Notes under the pieces: generated by a model | The model's database searches: none | Told to the model about the DNA's origin: nothing | Seen by the model: only the letters and a program-made list of their open reading frames with translations | Part shown: in pieces, positions 7,073 through 7,820 of the stretch | How the letters are laid out: each line of letters opens with the position of its first letter | Numbering within the stretch: the stretch's first letter is position 1 | Origin: Bacteroidota bacterium | Lineage (GTDB): Bacteria; Bacteroidota; Bacteroidia; Flavobacteriales; Weeksellaceae | Direction of reading: 5' to 3' | Length of the DNA: 7,820 nucleotides | Assembly: GCA_023388015.1 (NCBI GenBank) | Contig: JAEWHB010000038.1 | Span: forward strand, 1-7,820 | Translations under genes and position numbers: made by a program

Positions 7073-7820
7073 TTCTATTGCATTTTCAAATTGCCCCACT
7101 TCATCGAGGACTTCCATCAGTTCATTCAAATCATCGGAAGTCACCAATCGCTGTCGATAAGGTTTAAAATGTGGAATTCCTTTGAAATAATTGGTATAAT
7201 GCATTCTTGTTTCCAGAACTCCGGTTCGTTCGCCTTTCCATTCCACCGCCCAAGTCAGATGCTGTTTGGCGGCTTCCGCTCTTTCCGCAAGATTTGGTTC
7301 CGGTAAAATTTCTCCGGTTTTCACAAAATGTTTGATTTGATTAAAAATCCAGGGATTCCCGATGGCAGCACGACCAATCATAATACCGTCAACGCCGTAT
7401 TTTTCTTTGTATTCGACTGCTTTTTGAGGAGAATCAATGTCACCATTTCCAAAAATTGGAATTTCTATATTCGGATTGGCTTTCACTTTGGCAATTTCCG
7501 TCCAGTCGGCTTCACCTTTGTACATCTGCGAACGTGTACGTCCGTGAATGGACAAAGCTTTGATTCCGGTTTCTTGTAATCTTTCCGCTACTTCCTGAAT
7601 GTTGATGGATTCATAATCCCAACCCAGTCGGGTTTTTACGGTAACCGGCAAATCGGTGCTGTCAATCACGGCTTTGGTCAATCGAACCATCAAATCGATG
7701 TCTTTCAAAACGCCTGCTCCGGCACCTTTGCAAACTACTTTTTTGACCGGACACCCAAAATTAATATCAACTAAATCGGGCTGAACGGTTTCCACAATTT
7801 TGGCCGAAAGCGACATCGCT
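7067..7820 (-). CDS. dusB: tRNA-dihydrouridine synthase, DusB-type (N terminus cut off by window edge)
   Basis: This flavin enzyme reduces specific uridines in the tRNA D-loop region to dihydrouridine using FMN and NADPH in the cytoplasm. The 3' 250 codons are visible; the frame stays open to the window edge. The first Met in view, at 7816, lies inside the TIM barrel and is not the start. About 80 N-terminal residues should lie beyond 7820, judging from the usual position of the catalytic cysteine near residue 100. Counting from that Met: D-I-N-F-G-C-P with catalytic Cys22, VKTRLGW with conserved Lys61, HGRTR at 91-95 with His91, FGNGDI at 122-127, and the FMN-phosphate segment GVDGIMIGRAAIGNPW at 141-156. 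The C-terminal helical tRNA-binding domain follows (YFKGI at 210-214) to the end at EP. It is the upstream gene of a minus-strand pair with the thioesterase gene. The family is certain; DusB over another Dus subtype is likely from NFGCPVKKV. Confidence 0.94.
   Translation of the reverse strand, partial: AMSLSAKIVETVQPDLVDINFGCPVKKVVCKGAGAGVLKDIDLMVRLTKAVIDSTDLPVTVKTRLGWDYESINIQEVAERLQETGIKALSIHGRTRSQMYKGEADWTEIAKVKANPNIEIPIFGNGDIDSPQKAVEYKEKYGVDGIMIGRAAIGNPWIFNQIKHFVKTGEILPEPNLAERAEAAKQHLTWAVEWKGERTGVLETRMHYTNYFKGIPHFKPYRQRLVTSDDLNELMEVLDEVGQFENAIEP

Noticed and set aside
7091..7579. Plus-strand open frames (7091-7306 and 7328-7579) opposite dusB
   Set aside because: The minus strand here encodes an unmistakable Dus protein with all catalytic motifs; the plus-strand translations show no family features.
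7814..7816. ATG at the right edge as the true start of dusB
   Set aside because: The frame stays open past it and the catalytic cysteine would fall at residue 22 instead of near 100, so the protein must begin outside the window.

Overview
The window looks like a piece of chromosome from a member of Bacteroidota, most likely a flavobacterium or close relative. The reasons are a paired SusC/SusD outer-membrane uptake system, a SusD lipoprotein with the acidic export signal of that phylum (C-S-D-D-D), a Bacteroidota-type outer-membrane protein of the Porin_10 kind, AT-rich DNA, starts preceded by A-rich sequence instead of a clear Shine-Dalgarno site, and a TAnnTTTG promoter element. No mobile element, CRISPR array, tRNA or rRNA gene is visible, and no stretch of 300 bases lacks a gene.

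Layout, left to right. (1) Positions 37-4564 hold a two-gene plus-strand unit: a SusC/RagA-type TonB-dependent transporter followed after 10 bases by its SusD/RagB-type surface lipoprotein. A strong intrinsic terminator at 4586-4613 closes it. No carbohydrate-active enzyme, protease, sensor or sigma/anti-sigma pair lies in the visible part, so the substrate cannot be read from context. (2) Positions 4659-6626 hold a monocistronic plus-strand gene for a putative outer-membrane beta-barrel porin, with a likely promoter just upstream. (3) Positions 6623-7820 hold two minus-strand genes: a tRNA-dihydrouridine synthase (dusB, cut by the right edge) followed by a small hotdog-fold thioesterase. A long inverted repeat occupies most of the short gap between them and includes the dusB stop codon. 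The porin and thioesterase genes converge and overlap by 4 bases.

Together, the left two thirds is cell-envelope transport: SusD captures a ligand at the surface, SusC imports it using TonB energy, and the porin probably provides passive diffusion. The right third is housekeeping: tRNA modification and acyl-thioester hydrolysis. The susCD pair uses arginine codons very differently from the right-hand genes, which fits high expression or a separate history.

I see no convincing undescribed system. The points most worth a second look are the hairpin between dusB and the thioesterase gene, the lone SusCD pair with its own terminator, and the acyl-ACP-thioesterase-like motif in the small hotdog protein.
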